From assembly GCA_021799315.1 (NCBI GenBank), contig JAJZAR010000004.1, forward strand, positions 1-28,776: 28,776 nucleotides of DNA. The letters run 5' to 3'. Each line of letters begins with the position of its first letter. The first letter of the stretch is position 1. Below the pieces are notes generated by a model. It was not told the DNA's origin. It did no database searches and saw nothing but the letters and a program-made list of their open reading frames with translations. The DNA comes from Thermoplasmata archaeon. GTDB lineage: Archaea; Thermoplasmatota; Thermoplasmata; Thermoplasmatales; Thermoplasmataceae. Both the position numbers and the translations under genes were made by a program. This document shows positions 15,155 through 23,648 of this stretch, one piece after another.

Positions 15155-16171
15155 ATGAAAATAACTTTTTCAAGTGCTTCGGGCGGAGTTTTGGACTCAA
15201 AAATTCTCAATGGAACAGAAGACCTTGCAGAACTTTGTAAACAGGATGGTTACTGGATAGATTGTGAAGAGTATGATAACGAAACACTGAAAACTCTGGG
15301 GCAGATTTTCCCTATGAATCCTCTCACTGTGGAAGACCTGGAGAATGCTAGAGATAGAATAAAGATAGATGAATTCCAGAACTATATCTACGCAGTGTCC
15401 AAAGGAGTTTCAGCCAAGGATGATGGGAATTTTGAATTCAAACGAGAAGAAATATACATGATTCTCACGGAAAAAAATATCGTCACATTTCATAAAGAAA
15501 AAACTGACATCATTGAACATTGTATTGATGCCATGAGAAATAGAATCAAGTATGATGAGAAAAAGACTCCATTAAATTCCCTTGTGCTTCAGTCAATATA
15601 TGATTTTTCTGTGGACTCCTTCTATTCTGTGCTGTCAAACATTGAGACATGGATCTCTTCCGTGAGCACTCAGGCAACAGATCTGGACTCCATTAAATCC
15701 AGTGATGTTAAGGGAGTTAGAAATCTCATGTTTCTAATTTCAAAGGCCAGAAGGGAAATGGGAGACCTGAGACTCATGTTGTCACAACACAGGGATGTGA
15801 TGGCGCTTGCTGAAAGAGGGACCATAAAGTATGTTTCTGTGGATATGATGCCGGCATTCAGGGATGTTTATGATCATACTTTCCAGCTCATTGAAACGCT
15901 GGACTCCTACATAATGAGAACAAGCGATGTGAGGGATCTGTACTTCACCATGAGAGCAGCCTTCACTGACAATATTCTGAGGTTGCTGACCATAGTCGCA
16001 ACCATATTTCTGCCCCTCACCTTTCTAACGGGATTCTATGGAATGAACTTCACACAGGGTTTCTATGAACCGGGTTCTTCAACCATTTATGGATTTTATG
16101 CAATGGTAACTGTTATGATTGTGATTGCTGTATCCCTGCTCCTTGTGTTCAGAAGAAAGGGATGGATGTGA
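15155..16171 (+). CDS. corA: CorA-family divalent metal ion transporter
   Basis: 338 residues. A large soluble, helix-rich N-terminal domain (1-270) is followed by two C-terminal membrane helices with the diagnostic YGMNF between them (G296-M297-N298). After the second helix comes a short basic tail (RRKGWM), typical of CorA. These homopentameric channels carry Mg2+ or, in some relatives, Co2+, Ni2+ or Zn2+. LTVEDLENARDRIKIDEF near residue 60-77 is the conserved CorA N-domain motif. The ATG at 15155 has no ribosome site, as for other genes here. A short inverted repeat lies just upstream. It is likely a stand-alone gene; the next gene starts 70 bases later with its own TATA-like box. Confidence 0.92.
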   Translation: MKITFSSASGGVLDSKILNGTEDLAELCKQDGYWIDCEEYDNETLKTLGQIFPMNPLTVEDLENARDRIKIDEFQNYIYAVSKGVSAKDDGNFEFKREEIYMILTEKNIVTFHKEKTDIIEHCIDAMRNRIKYDEKKTPLNSLVLQSIYDFSVDSFYSVLSNIETWISSVSTQATDLDSIKSSDVKGVRNLMFLISKARREMGDLRLMLSQHRDVMALAERGTIKYVSVDMMPAFRDVYDHTFQLIETLDSYIMRTSDVRDLYFTMRAAFTDNILRLLTIVATIFLPLTFLTGFYGMNFTQGFYEPGSSTIYGFYAMVTVMIVIAVSLLLVFRRKGWM

Positions 16172-16203
16172 TTCTTTATTAGTGAAACTTACTGAAACGA
16201 TCA

Positions 16204-16214
16204 AAATTTAAATA
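16204..16214 (+). promoter_or_regulatory. TATA-like box of the DUF6159-like gene
   Basis: AAATTTAAATA lies 27-37 bases before the GTG at 16241, suitable for a leaderless start. Confidence 0.45.
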
Positions 16215-16240
16215 GAATTATGCGTTAAACATATGATTAA

Positions 16241-17104
16241 GTGGGAGAAAAATTTCGTACAGGAGTGGAGTTGGCAAAAACTGTCAGGAGGGCTGTTGGT
16301 CAGGACAGAAGACTTTTAGTCTTTCCGTTTATTTCAGCGGTTGTATCCATGATATTTTTTTCTTTCCTAACCTGGGATGCTTTTTTCCTTTCAATGAGCC
16401 ATAATTTCTTTTTAGTAACCATTCCCATTTTATTGATTGGATCAGTTATTGTAGAATTTATTTCCACGTATTTTGTAATGGCTCTTCTGATACTTTTTAA
16501 GTCAAGAGGCTCCCGAAATAAAATGAGTCTACGAAAAGCCCTATCTGAAACTAAATCCTACTGGGTCACCATTCTTGAATGGTCTGTCATTTACACTTTT
16601 CTAATTCTGCTGATTCTTTTTATTGAAACCCTATTTAGGGGATTTGGACGGCTGTTATTTGGGTTTGCAAGTTCCTTTTTGCTTGGAATATCTACATTAT
16701 TCGTGATCCCATCTATATTGGAAACAAAGGCAAGTGCAAGAAAGGCAATAGGAGATAGTATGAAGACCGTGAAGAAGGGTTTCAAACCCAACTTTAGCGG
16801 TATTTTATTCCTGAATTTGTATACCCTGCCACTCATAATGATCGGTATGCTCTTTATAACCTTTGGATTTGCATTTTCTGATCTCACAACCATGAATTTC
16901 CATTTAACGAGTCCCCTACTCGGTCCCATTTTAGAAACAATTGGGATCGCGTTTTTAATCTTTCCAATAACTCTGGAGTATGCTTACGTATCCATTTTTA
17001 GATTGACTCTATATGACTATATACACGGAAAGAGTCTCCCGCCTTGGATTGACATTGAAGAAGTAAGAGCTGCCGTCATTCATAGAAGGTGGGTACATAG
17101 GTAG
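16241..17104 (+). CDS. Multi-spanning membrane protein, DUF6159-like
   Basis: A 287-residue protein with about six hydrophobic segments. The opening pattern, a short amphipathic helix with RTGVELAKTVRRAVGQDRRLL then VFPFISAVVSMIFFS, is that of the DUF6159 family of archaeal and bacterial membrane proteins. A central SLRKALSETKSYWVTILEW loop and a conserved second half (ARKAIGDSMKTVKKGF) also fit. Function of the family is unknown. The start is GTG with no ribosome site but a TATA-like box (16204-16214). It ends only 21 bases from the convergent DUF218 gene. Confidence 0.65.
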   Translation: MGEKFRTGVELAKTVRRAVGQDRRLLVFPFISAVVSMIFFSFLTWDAFFLSMSHNFFLVTIPILLIGSVIVEFISTYFVMALLILFKSRGSRNKMSLRKALSETKSYWVTILEWSVIYTFLILLILFIETLFRGFGRLLFGFASSFLLGISTLFVIPSILETKASARKAIGDSMKTVKKGFKPNFSGILFLNLYTLPLIMIGMLFITFGFAFSDLTTMNFHLTSPLLGPILETIGIAFLIFPITLEYAYVSIFRLTLYDYIHGKSLPPWIDIEEVRAAVIHRRWVHR

Positions 17105-17125
17105 AAAAAGGTTTCATTCTTTCGA

Positions 17126-17647
17126 TTAGCTGCTATTCCTGAGTTCGTTGTATTCTTTGAGCCAATCCTTCCCATTCCAGTCTATCTTTTGCATCATAAC
17201 CCTATTTGACATGAGGAGCCTGTGCTCCTCCTCAAGCCTATCAGGCTTACAGGGAAAGCATGTTCCAGCTCTAATCCTCCGATTTGGTATTATTGTGGAA
17301 AAGATTTCAATTGCCCGGCTCATGTGAAAACATGATGTTACAATAAAAATATCGCTTTGATTGCCCATGCTATCGAGTAGTTCTCTGACATAAACGGCAT
17401 TCTCAATGGTTGTTCTGGACTTTTCTTCCATCAATATGGGAGATTCAGTTTTGTCACCTGCGATCTCCTTCATAGCTCCAGATTCAGATTTATCAACTAT
17501 GGGTGAGGTTTTTCCTCCACTGAAGATTAAATATTCTGCGTGTATAAGATTGGCAAATTCACAGGAAACTCCTACTCGCCCTACCATCTCTTCCGTTGGC
17601 CCTCCATCTCTGAAAGCGCACCCAAGACCTATAACGACATCTGCCAC
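17126..17647 (-). CDS. DUF218 / YdcF-like protein
   Basis: A 173-residue protein of the DUF218 (YdcF/ElyC-type) family: VVIGLGCAFRDGGPTEE at the start, LIFSGG (40-45), SESGAM (54-59), then EEKSRTTIENA (74-84), the E-x-x-S-x-x-T-x-x-N-A motif, and a FIVTSCFHMSRA strand-helix. Members bind nucleotide-like ligands, and some act in envelope biogenesis; no enzyme activity can be assigned here. There is no membrane anchor, unlike many bacterial DUF218 proteins. The start is GTG, with TTATTAA centred about 24 bases upstream, suiting a leaderless transcript. It is divergent from the SIS-domain gene at 17738. Confidence 0.83.
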   Translation of the reverse strand: MADVVIGLGCAFRDGGPTEEMVGRVGVSCEFANLIHAEYLIFSGGKTSPIVDKSESGAMKEIAGDKTESPILMEEKSRTTIENAVYVRELLDSMGNQSDIFIVTSCFHMSRAIEIFSTIIPNRRIRAGTCFPCKPDRLEEEHRLLMSNRVMMQKIDWNGKDWLKEYNELRNSS

Positions 17648-17737
17648 CTATGAATAGATCAAAAGATGTTAATAACTTACTGCATTTTTTAAGCATTCAG
17701 TTATGGAACCAGACTGCAAACTGTTAATATAATTCGA

Positions 17738-18736
17738 ATGCATGCTTTTGCTATGACCCTGATGGAGGACGAAATTAAAGAAAGTTCTGAAGCGATCCGT
17801 AGAACCGGTAAATCTGTGCATGATAATTCACCTAAAGCTGCTGAGTTGGTAAAGGCTGCCTCCTTCGTGATCCTTACAGGAAGCGGCACGAGTTTTAATG
17901 CCGGACATTCTATGTTACTGAACTTAGTGAGAGCAGGAATACCTGCTCTGGAGATCAGAGCCCCTGATTTTTCATCCTATATCAATGGGAAATTCAAGAA
18001 AAAAACAGTTGTCATTGTACTTAGCCAGTCTGGTGAAAGCAGAGATGCAATTACAGCAGCCGAACTGGCAATTAAATCCGGTGCTTCCTTGATTGGAGTA
18101 ACAAATGAAAGAGAGAGTGCCCTTGCAAAAATGTCTTCCGTATGCCTTCTTACGGATGCAGGAAGGGAAAGATCTGTTGCTGCAACAAAGAGTTTTACTG
18201 CACAGCTAGCCGCCCTGTTACTGCTTAAAGGAGATGTTGAGAACATAAACTATCAAGGCAAGATTGAAGAAATATCAAAATGGGCTAAAACATACACCGA
18301 AGACTTTTCTATCCTCGATCCTGCGGTTAAGAAGTTGAAAGAAAAGATTGTTATTCTTGGTGACGGCTATCTTTACAGCATAGCAATGGAAGCTGCATTG
18401 AAATTAAGAGAAACTGCAAACCTGACAACGGACGCTTTCAACCTCAGAGAGTATCTTCATGGACCAATCAGAACTCTGGATAGAAATACCACAGTAATTA
18501 TCCTAGGACGCAGGAATGATGAGAACACAGAGGTGGTTGAAGCCGTCAGCAAATATGCTGGCAGTGTTGTGGAAATAGGAGATACATCCAATGCAGATGT
18601 GAAGATAATTCCTGTTGAAGAATGCCTTAAACCGCTAGTGTATGCACTGCCCATTCAGATAATGGCATGCAGAAAGACACTGAGCTTGGGATTGAATCCA
18701 GATAAACCAGATAAATTAACAAAGGTTGTAAGATAG
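17738..18736 (+). CDS. Two-SIS-domain aminosugar-phosphate enzyme, probable glucosamine-6-phosphate deaminase
   Basis: A 332-residue protein with two SIS domains and no glutaminase domain, like the C-terminal half of GlmS and the archaeal GlmD / bacterial AgaS group. Seen: GSGTS (48-52), SQSGES (96-101), RSVAATKSF (145-153), and in the second domain FNLREYLHGP with E238 and H241, the isomerase-type active residues. Archaeal GlmD converts glucosamine-6-phosphate to fructose-6-phosphate and ammonia, and the neighbours (AmiE-like, NagA, GlcNAc kinase) make that reading the most natural. ATG 17738 is the longest start; ATG 17753 or 17762 is also possible, and a TTAATATAA box centred near 17727 fits 17753 best. 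The next gene follows 22 bases after the stop, so they form an operon. A FrlB- or AgaS-like specificity cannot be ruled out. Confidence 0.85.
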   Translation: MHAFAMTLMEDEIKESSEAIRRTGKSVHDNSPKAAELVKAASFVILTGSGTSFNAGHSMLLNLVRAGIPALEIRAPDFSSYINGKFKKKTVVIVLSQSGESRDAITAAELAIKSGASLIGVTNERESALAKMSSVCLLTDAGRERSVAATKSFTAQLAALLLLKGDVENINYQGKIEEISKWAKTYTEDFSILDPAVKKLKEKIVILGDGYLYSIAMEAALKLRETANLTTDAFNLREYLHGPIRTLDRNTTVIILGRRNDENTEVVEAVSKYAGSVVEIGDTSNADVKIIPVEECLKPLVYALPIQIMACRKTLSLGLNPDKPDKLTKVVR

Positions 18737-18758
18737 ATCTGATTGAGGATTTGATTGC

Positions 18759-19844
18759 ATGACTGAAATTAAATTATCCGAAAGAGGCATTGAATTACTC
18801 AACAATATTCAGAAAGAGAATATACCATCCATTTCCAGAGGCGTTGTATGTTCTGTATCCCATGATGGAAATGTACTGTACAGCAATGCAATGGGAGAAA
18901 TCCCTGAACTCTCATTTAAATATAGTAAGGATACAATTTTTGATATGGCATCTCTTACGAAACCACTTACGACTGCAACAATCGCCATGAAGTTACTGGA
19001 TCGTGGGAAAATAGGCATGGAAGACCCTGTCACCAGCTACATGAAAGATGATGGGAATGCCTATCTTTCTAAATTCTCATTCAGAATGCTCCTCTCCCAT
19101 TCCTCCGGATTGCCGGATGCATATCCCTTGCAGAAAAATGGCATCACAAGAAAAGATTACATCAACACAATTGATGCAATTTCTAAAAATTGCGAAGTGA
19201 ACAAACAGGAGGAATACAGTGATCTGAACTATATTCTTCTGGGTCTGGTCCTTGAAGAGATCATGGGCGAAACCCTTGATGTTATAGCAGAGAAGGAGAT
19301 TTTTAAGCCTCTTGGAATGAAAAATTCCTGCTTCAATCCCAATGTGGATAGAATGAAGATTGCACCTACAGAAATTACAGCAGATCGCGGTCAGGTGTGG
19401 GGAAAGGTGCACGATGAAAAGGCAGACGGACTTGGTGGCGTTACGGGTCATGCCGGATTATTCAGCACCATTGAGGATGTGGAGAAATATGTCAAGGCTT
19501 TCATGAACTTTAAACTGTTTTCCAGAAAGACCACGACTCTGATGACAACACCCGCCAATGAATATCTTGGAGGCACCTTTGGTCTTGGATGGATGATAAA
19601 GGGCAGTAGATCATTAGTTTCAGGGCCTTCCTTTGGATATTCCCTTTTCATGGGAGATTACTCTCCCATGGGTACGGTTGGACATACTGGGTTTACCGGT
19701 ACATCTCTGATAATGGACCTTATGAACAAAATTTCTGTTGTCATACTTACAAACAGGGTCTATCCCACAAGGGAAAACACAGGTATACTGAAATTCAGGA
19801 GGCTCTTTCACAACATTGTGTTTAACAATCTGACACCTGAATGA
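18759..19844 (+). CDS. Class C beta-lactamase-fold serine hydrolase, AmiE-like
   Basis: A 361-residue penicillin-binding/beta-lactamase-fold hydrolase. S65-L-T-K68 is the nucleophile motif, and Y153-S-D the second motif, in the YSDLNYILLG form seen in this subgroup. VHDEKADGLGGVTGHAGLFST (218-238, here split by a TG) and VGHTGFTGTS near 315 are close to those of Bacillus AmiE and of the hydrolase domain fused to some NagZ enzymes. AmiE removes peptide from MurNAc in muropeptide salvage. No signal peptide is present, so it would act in the cytoplasm on imported material. GAGG lies about 12 bases before the ATG, and the preceding SIS-domain gene is 22 bases away, so they are co-transcribed. A plain esterase role remains possible. 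Confidence 0.82.
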   Translation: MTEIKLSERGIELLNNIQKENIPSISRGVVCSVSHDGNVLYSNAMGEIPELSFKYSKDTIFDMASLTKPLTTATIAMKLLDRGKIGMEDPVTSYMKDDGNAYLSKFSFRMLLSHSSGLPDAYPLQKNGITRKDYINTIDAISKNCEVNKQEEYSDLNYILLGLVLEEIMGETLDVIAEKEIFKPLGMKNSCFNPNVDRMKIAPTEITADRGQVWGKVHDEKADGLGGVTGHAGLFSTIEDVEKYVKAFMNFKLFSRKTTTLMTTPANEYLGGTFGLGWMIKGSRSLVSGPSFGYSLFMGDYSPMGTVGHTGFTGTSLIMDLMNKISVVILTNRVYPTRENTGILKFRRLFHNIVFNNLTPE

Positions 19845-19919
19845 TTTAAGTTCCCTTAATTGCATCTATTCTACAAAATCATTTTATCTGTTACATTATT
19901 GTATTATAGGCGTTAAAAC

Positions 19920-21077
19920 TTGACTCAGAGAATCAGCTTAAAATTCAAAATCCTTTACTCTGCCGGTATTGTAAAGAAGAATGAATTTCTGAATATAGAG
20001 GATGACCGAGTAATATCCATTTCTACCGACCCTTTAAAAGGCAATGAAATCATAGATTATGGTGATTATACCATAATCCCTGGCATCATCGATATTCACA
20101 CCCATGGATATGGTGGTATGGATGCAATGGAATGTGATATGAATCAGATTCAGACATGGTCTGTGAAGTTACTTGCCCATGGCGTAACAGGATTCATTCC
20201 AACTTCAGTGTCCGCAACCAGCGAGGATATAAGTAAATTTATCAACAAATTCAAAGCATATATGAAAAATTCATCTGACGCAGGAGCGGAGGTACTGGGA
20301 GTGAGACTCGAAGGGCCCTTCATAAGTCTGAAGCGATCAGGAGCTCACAGAAAGGATCTGATTCGTGATCCTGCTATGAATGAGATAGAAAACATATGTA
20401 TTACAGGAAAGGGTGTAGTGAGGATCATCGATATTGCGCCGGAACTCAAGGGAGCCAAGGAGGCATCGGTATACCTTAGAGAAAATGGAATACTTGTATC
20501 CCTTGGGCATTCTGATGCAGACTACGCTACAGCTCAGAAATTCCTGAAGGAAAATTTTAATCATTTCACTCATTTCTACAACGCAATGTCCCCCTTTCAG
20601 CACAGAGACGGTGGAATGGTGGGCGCAGGACTGCTCAGTAATAATTCTAAACTGGAAATTATTGCAGACCTGTTTCATATTCACAGAGAAGCCATAGAGA
20701 TGTGCGTCAGAAACAGAGGGTGGGAAAATATCATACTCATCACCGATTCCATATCTGCCACTGGCATGAAGGATGGACTGTATGATCTTGGAGGACTCAG
20801 GGTCGAGATGAAAGATGGCAAATGCCACCTTGAAAACAGTGAGACCATAGCCGGAAGTACCCTGACACTGGATAAAGCTATTTTAAATCTTATTGACTCA
20901 GGCTACTCAATAGAGAATTTTATAGGGTCTCTAACGCTGAATCCCGCCTTATCTCTAGGTTTGATGGATCGGGGAAAGTTGGAACCAGGGTTAAGAGCAG
21001 ATTTCTGTGTTCTTAACGGAGACAACAGCGTTGAAAAGACATACATAAAAGGAAGAATGGTATATTCCAAAAAATAG
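19920..21077 (+). CDS. nagA: N-acetylglucosamine-6-phosphate deacetylase
   Basis: 385 residues of the amidohydrolase family. GlcNAc-6-phosphate is deacetylated to glucosamine-6-phosphate, the substrate of the SIS-domain enzyme upstream. Metal- and substrate-site motifs: H60-T-H62 in IDIHTHG, E131 in RLEGPFIS, H197 in SLGHSDA, H218 in THFYNAM, and D276 in ITDSISATGM. The C-terminal strand with LTLNPALSLGL and DFCVLNGD closes the small domain. The start is TTG; no ATG fits the family length better, and TTACATTATT is centred about 24 bases upstream. The gap of 75 bases after the AmiE-like gene holds this promoter-like AT-rich stretch, so nagA may have its own transcript. Confidence 0.93.
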   Translation: MTQRISLKFKILYSAGIVKKNEFLNIEDDRVISISTDPLKGNEIIDYGDYTIIPGIIDIHTHGYGGMDAMECDMNQIQTWSVKLLAHGVTGFIPTSVSATSEDISKFINKFKAYMKNSSDAGAEVLGVRLEGPFISLKRSGAHRKDLIRDPAMNEIENICITGKGVVRIIDIAPELKGAKEASVYLRENGILVSLGHSDADYATAQKFLKENFNHFTHFYNAMSPFQHRDGGMVGAGLLSNNSKLEIIADLFHIHREAIEMCVRNRGWENIILITDSISATGMKDGLYDLGGLRVEMKDGKCHLENSETIAGSTLTLDKAILNLIDSGYSIENFIGSLTLNPALSLGLMDRGKLEPGLRADFCVLNGDNSVEKTYIKGRMVYSKK

Positions 21078-21089
21078 AGAACATGTTTT

Positions 21090-21290
21090 TCCTTATTTCT
21101 GCTTAAAGTGAGAAGGTGACCCATCTCCGCCTGAATCTCCTCTCCTGGCTCCAGATCCATACTTATCACATGTACATGAAGCATGAGCGCACCTGTTCCA
21201 GTGATTTTTCCATAAACATGCCTTCTCCACCAACCATTCCCTGCCAGATACCAGAGATTTTTGAGGAAAAAGTGTTGTATAACTAAGAAA
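21090..21290 (-). pseudogene. Decayed AIM24/TIGR00266-like C-terminal fragment
   Basis: On the minus strand an open frame across the gap between nagA and the kinase reads RRHVYGKITGTGALML, then MDLEPGEEIQAEMGHLL. This follows the C-terminal pattern of AIM24/TIGR00266 proteins (G-x-G-x-hydrophobic, then a L-x-P-G-E-E-x-x-x-(D/E)-x-GHL(V/L) strand-turn). The reading then runs antisense into the 3' end of nagA without the rest of the family, and no start or upstream half is present. It is therefore probably the leftover of a gene lost when nagA and the kinase came together. The match is by eye only. Confidence 0.35.
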
Positions 21291-21315
21291 TTGCCAATTA
21301 CTTCAAAGTGTGAAG

Positions 21316-22344
21316 TTAATGACGCATCATAAGATATTTAGAACTCTCATCCGATGGAAGCTCCGAAACCTTTCTGTCCAGAATTTTGGCGAGTTCGTCA
21401 ATTTTCTTACCGTCAATGAGTATACCATGCTTTTCCATGACGATCTGCATGGAACCCAGAACGGCATGATATCCAAGAAGAGGCTTTTTGAATTCTGTGT
21501 CAGGATATCTCTTTGTAATTTCACTTACAAAGGTGTTCCAGTATATTTCACCGGATCTGTAAACGCCCCCATAGCCGCTGACAGGAATATTTGCACCCTT
21601 GAATTTCTTTTTGAGTGCAATGGCACAGGTAGCTGCTTCTCGGGCACTCTCCTTCAGGATACTTATTGCAGCCTCGTCACCTTTCTTTGAGTTTTCCCAC
21701 ACAAGAGTTGCAAGGGATGCGATGCCTCGTATATCCATCTTATCTTTGTAAATTTCATTTACAAGTCTTCTGGGATCCTGGACATTAAATTTATCCAGTA
21801 TGGCCTGCAGGAGCATGTTATCAGGAAACGCGGAACGTCCATCTGCCATCTTTGCAGATTCCTGTATGGCTCTTCGTCCAATATAGAAAGCTCCACCTTC
21901 ATCGCCGATGAACCATCCCCATCCGCTGCATCTTTCAAACAGATTTCCGTATTTTCCATAGGCGATCATTCCTGTGCCGGGTGCAACGATGATGCCGTCA
22001 CTATCTGGAAATCTCGATCTGAATCCAGCTTCGCCGTCATTAAGGAGTTCATATTTTCCTTTGATGCCGTACTTGGATATGAAACCGTCAATTATGGATG
22101 TGGATATATCGGAATCCTTCACACCGGCAAGAGCAAATGTGTAAAAATCTACGTCCTTAAGGGAATATTCACTGTGATCTATGGCTTCTGTTATGGATTC
22201 CCATATGCTCCTGCTTGCCTCTTCAACACCCACATTTCTATAGTTTGAAGAACCTCTGACACCTATGGAAATTATATTTCCATTATCGTCGTACAGAACA
22301 GAAAAGGTCTTTGTTGCGCCACCATCGACCGAGATGAATACCAT
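21316..22344 (-). CDS. N-acetylglucosamine kinase (BadF/BadG-type ATPase family)
   Basis: A 342-residue ASKHA-fold sugar kinase. FISVDGGATKTFSVLYD at the N-terminus is the phosphate-1 motif (D7, T11, K12 counted from ATG 22344), LLNDGEAGFRS the next conserved block, IIVAPGTGMIAYGKYG the phosphate-2/adenosine region, and SGYGGVYRSG a C-terminal motif. This family includes mammalian and bacterial GlcNAc kinases, and the nearby NagA makes GlcNAc-6-phosphate the expected product. The frame is open to ATG 22395, but family N-termini begin at the beta strand (22344), and a TTAAAAG box about 27 bases upstream of it supports a leaderless start. A GC-only element (22384-22393) lies just upstream of that box. 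The gene converges on nagA. Glucosamine kinase is the alternative. Confidence 0.85.
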   Translation of the reverse strand: MVFISVDGGATKTFSVLYDDNGNIISIGVRGSSNYRNVGVEEASRSIWESITEAIDHSEYSLKDVDFYTFALAGVKDSDISTSIIDGFISKYGIKGKYELLNDGEAGFRSRFPDSDGIIVAPGTGMIAYGKYGNLFERCSGWGWFIGDEGGAFYIGRRAIQESAKMADGRSAFPDNMLLQAILDKFNVQDPRRLVNEIYKDKMDIRGIASLATLVWENSKKGDEAAISILKESAREAATCAIALKKKFKGANIPVSGYGGVYRSGEIYWNTFVSEITKRYPDTEFKKPLLGYHAVLGSMQIVMEKHGILIDGKKIDELAKILDRKVSELPSDESSKYLMMRH

Positions 22345-22383
22345 ACTAAGAGTGAGTACACTTCTTTTAATTATCCTTTCTTC

Positions 22384-22393
22384 GCGCGCGCCC
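22384..22393. promoter_or_regulatory. GCGCGCGCCC element, copy 2
   Basis: Identical to the ten-base word at 13717-13726. It sits 40-49 bases before the kinase start, directly upstream of its TATA-like box, where an activator would bind in archaea. Confidence 0.4.
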
Positions 22394-22498
22394 ATATTTT
22401 GTTCGACGTTATGCTGTAGTTATGAATTATTAATATATAGAGGATTTTTCAATTCAATTAAAACACCCATATACAGAAAAATGCGTTTCTCCGAAAAT

Positions 22499-22506
22499 CT
22501 ATAATA
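22499..22506 (+). promoter_or_regulatory. TATA box of the DsrE-like gene
   Basis: CTATAATA is centred 27 bases before the ATG at 22529, the leaderless spacing. Confidence 0.55.
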
Positions 22507-22528
22507 GTGAGATAATGTATGATAAAAT

Positions 22529-22879
22529 ATGACTGCAAATCTTCTTGTTTTAATCTCATCGGGTAAGGAAGCAATTGGAAAGGCAAGCACTGGCATGATG
22601 TATGCGATCAATGCGAAAAAAAATGGCTGGATGGATGATGTTAGGTTAATATTTTTTGGCCCAAGCGAGGAGTTTATAGCCCATGCTGATGAAAACGATG
22701 ATTTCTTAGGTTTACTTAAATCGGCAATGGAGGCCGGTATAACTCCAATGGCCTGCAAAGCTGTATCAGATGAACAACATTTCACAGAAAAACTGGAATT
22801 AAAGGGCATTGATACGGAATATGTCGGAAGCATCATAAGCGCATATATCAAGAAGGGTTATGAGGTTCTTACCTTCTAA
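22529..22879 (+). CDS. DsrE-family protein
   Basis: A 116-residue single-domain protein with the DsrE/YchN fold pattern: a first strand LLVLISSGKEAIGKASTGMMYAI, a VRLIFFGPSEEFI strand, MEAGITPMACKAVSDEQ with a single cysteine (Cys76) at the place of the active-site cysteine of DsrE-type proteins, and a C-terminal YIKKGYEVLTF strand. Relatives carry sulfur atoms in sulfur relay or oxidation, but many lone archaeal members have no known role, and no sulfur-transfer genes are nearby. The ATG follows a TATA box at 22499-22506. It is divergent from the kinase and converges with the HTH regulator. Confidence 0.75.
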   Translation: MTANLLVLISSGKEAIGKASTGMMYAINAKKNGWMDDVRLIFFGPSEEFIAHADENDDFLGLLKSAMEAGITPMACKAVSDEQHFTEKLELKGIDTEYVGSIISAYIKKGYEVLTF

Positions 22880-22966
22880 AAAGTGGAAACTGGCTTTAAC
22901 GGGGAACTACGTTTTTTATCTAGGCAGTATAAAAATGAGGCAAAAACTCAACCAATGGTAGGAATC

Positions 22967-23557
22967 CTACAGAAATGGAATAGAAACAATCAACGCTCTA
23001 AGTCTATCCTTTTTTTCCAACGTTTGCCTGGGTTTTGAAAATTCCTCTGCTGCTTTTCTCAAATATTCTTCACCTTTAGGGCAAGAACCAACATAGGTTG
23101 AGATATATTCTAAAACCAAATTCTTTTTTAATAAAGACTCCGCCAATTTTTCGACCGTTTCATCGTCTGTCTCAGCCACCTTCCTGGCAAGCATCATCAA
23201 ATGACCTCCCGCACCGGCCAAGAAGGAACTCAACATGGGTCTTGCATACTGAACATTGGAAAGCTCCTCAATTTTTTTTTTCACTAATTCCTGTTGGGGT
23301 TGTTCAAATGCAACTGCATTCAGCTTATAATATTTCTCAACATAGTTCAATTTTGGTCTGACAATAGGTTCACTGAGAATCTGGTCTGCAACCATCTGCT
23401 TCACAAAATGATAAAGATTGGATCGACCCATGTTAAGATGTGATGCCATCTGCGTAACGGTCATTTCATTATCGTCAGCGAGAAGAAAAATGATCTTCAT
23501 TTTGGTTGGATTTGAATAAGCCTCCAGAATTTTTTCCGTAATGTCATTGAATTCCAT
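22967..23557 (-). CDS. Winged-helix (ArsR-type) transcriptional regulator
   Basis: 196 residues. The N-terminal winged helix (about 10-75) has ILEAYSNPTKMKIIFLLAD, then TVTQMASHLNMGRSNLYHFVKQM as the helix-turn-helix and a wing ending in KLNYVEKYYKL, as in ArsR-like archaeal regulators. The C-terminal 110 residues are helical and probably bind a ligand or dimerise; a single cysteine (in GSCPKGEEYL) makes metal sensing unlikely. It is divergent from the MFS gene at 23649 with only 91 bases between the starts, so it probably controls that gene and itself through the paired site at 23588-23614. The ATG at 23557 has an AT-rich TATA-like stretch (about 23571-23585) just upstream. Confidence 0.85.
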   Translation of the reverse strand: MEFNDITEKILEAYSNPTKMKIIFLLADDNEMTVTQMASHLNMGRSNLYHFVKQMVADQILSEPIVRPKLNYVEKYYKLNAVAFEQPQQELVKKKIEELSNVQYARPMLSSFLAGAGGHLMMLARKVAETDDETVEKLAESLLKKNLVLEYISTYVGSCPKGEEYLRKAAEEFSKPRQTLEKKDRLRALIVSIPFL

Positions 23558-23587
23558 AGTTTCAAAAGTGTTATATAAATAAAAAGA

Positions 23588-23614
23588 TTACGTATCAGTA
23601 TGAATATAACGTAT
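23588..23614. promoter_or_regulatory. Paired ACGT-centred site between regulator and MFS gene
   Basis: TTACGTAT (23588-23595) and TAACGTAT (23607-23614) are near-identical words whose centres are 19 bases apart, about two helix turns. They lie between divergent TATA-like stretches and are the best operator candidate for the adjacent winged-helix protein. Confidence 0.45.
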
Positions 23615-23648
23615 ATTAGAAATTGTGATGTAATTAAGGTATTAGATA

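Noticed and set aside
20337..20828. A 163-codon open frame antisense to nagA
   Set aside because: nagA has all its metal-site motifs on the other strand; the antisense reading shows no recognisable domain.
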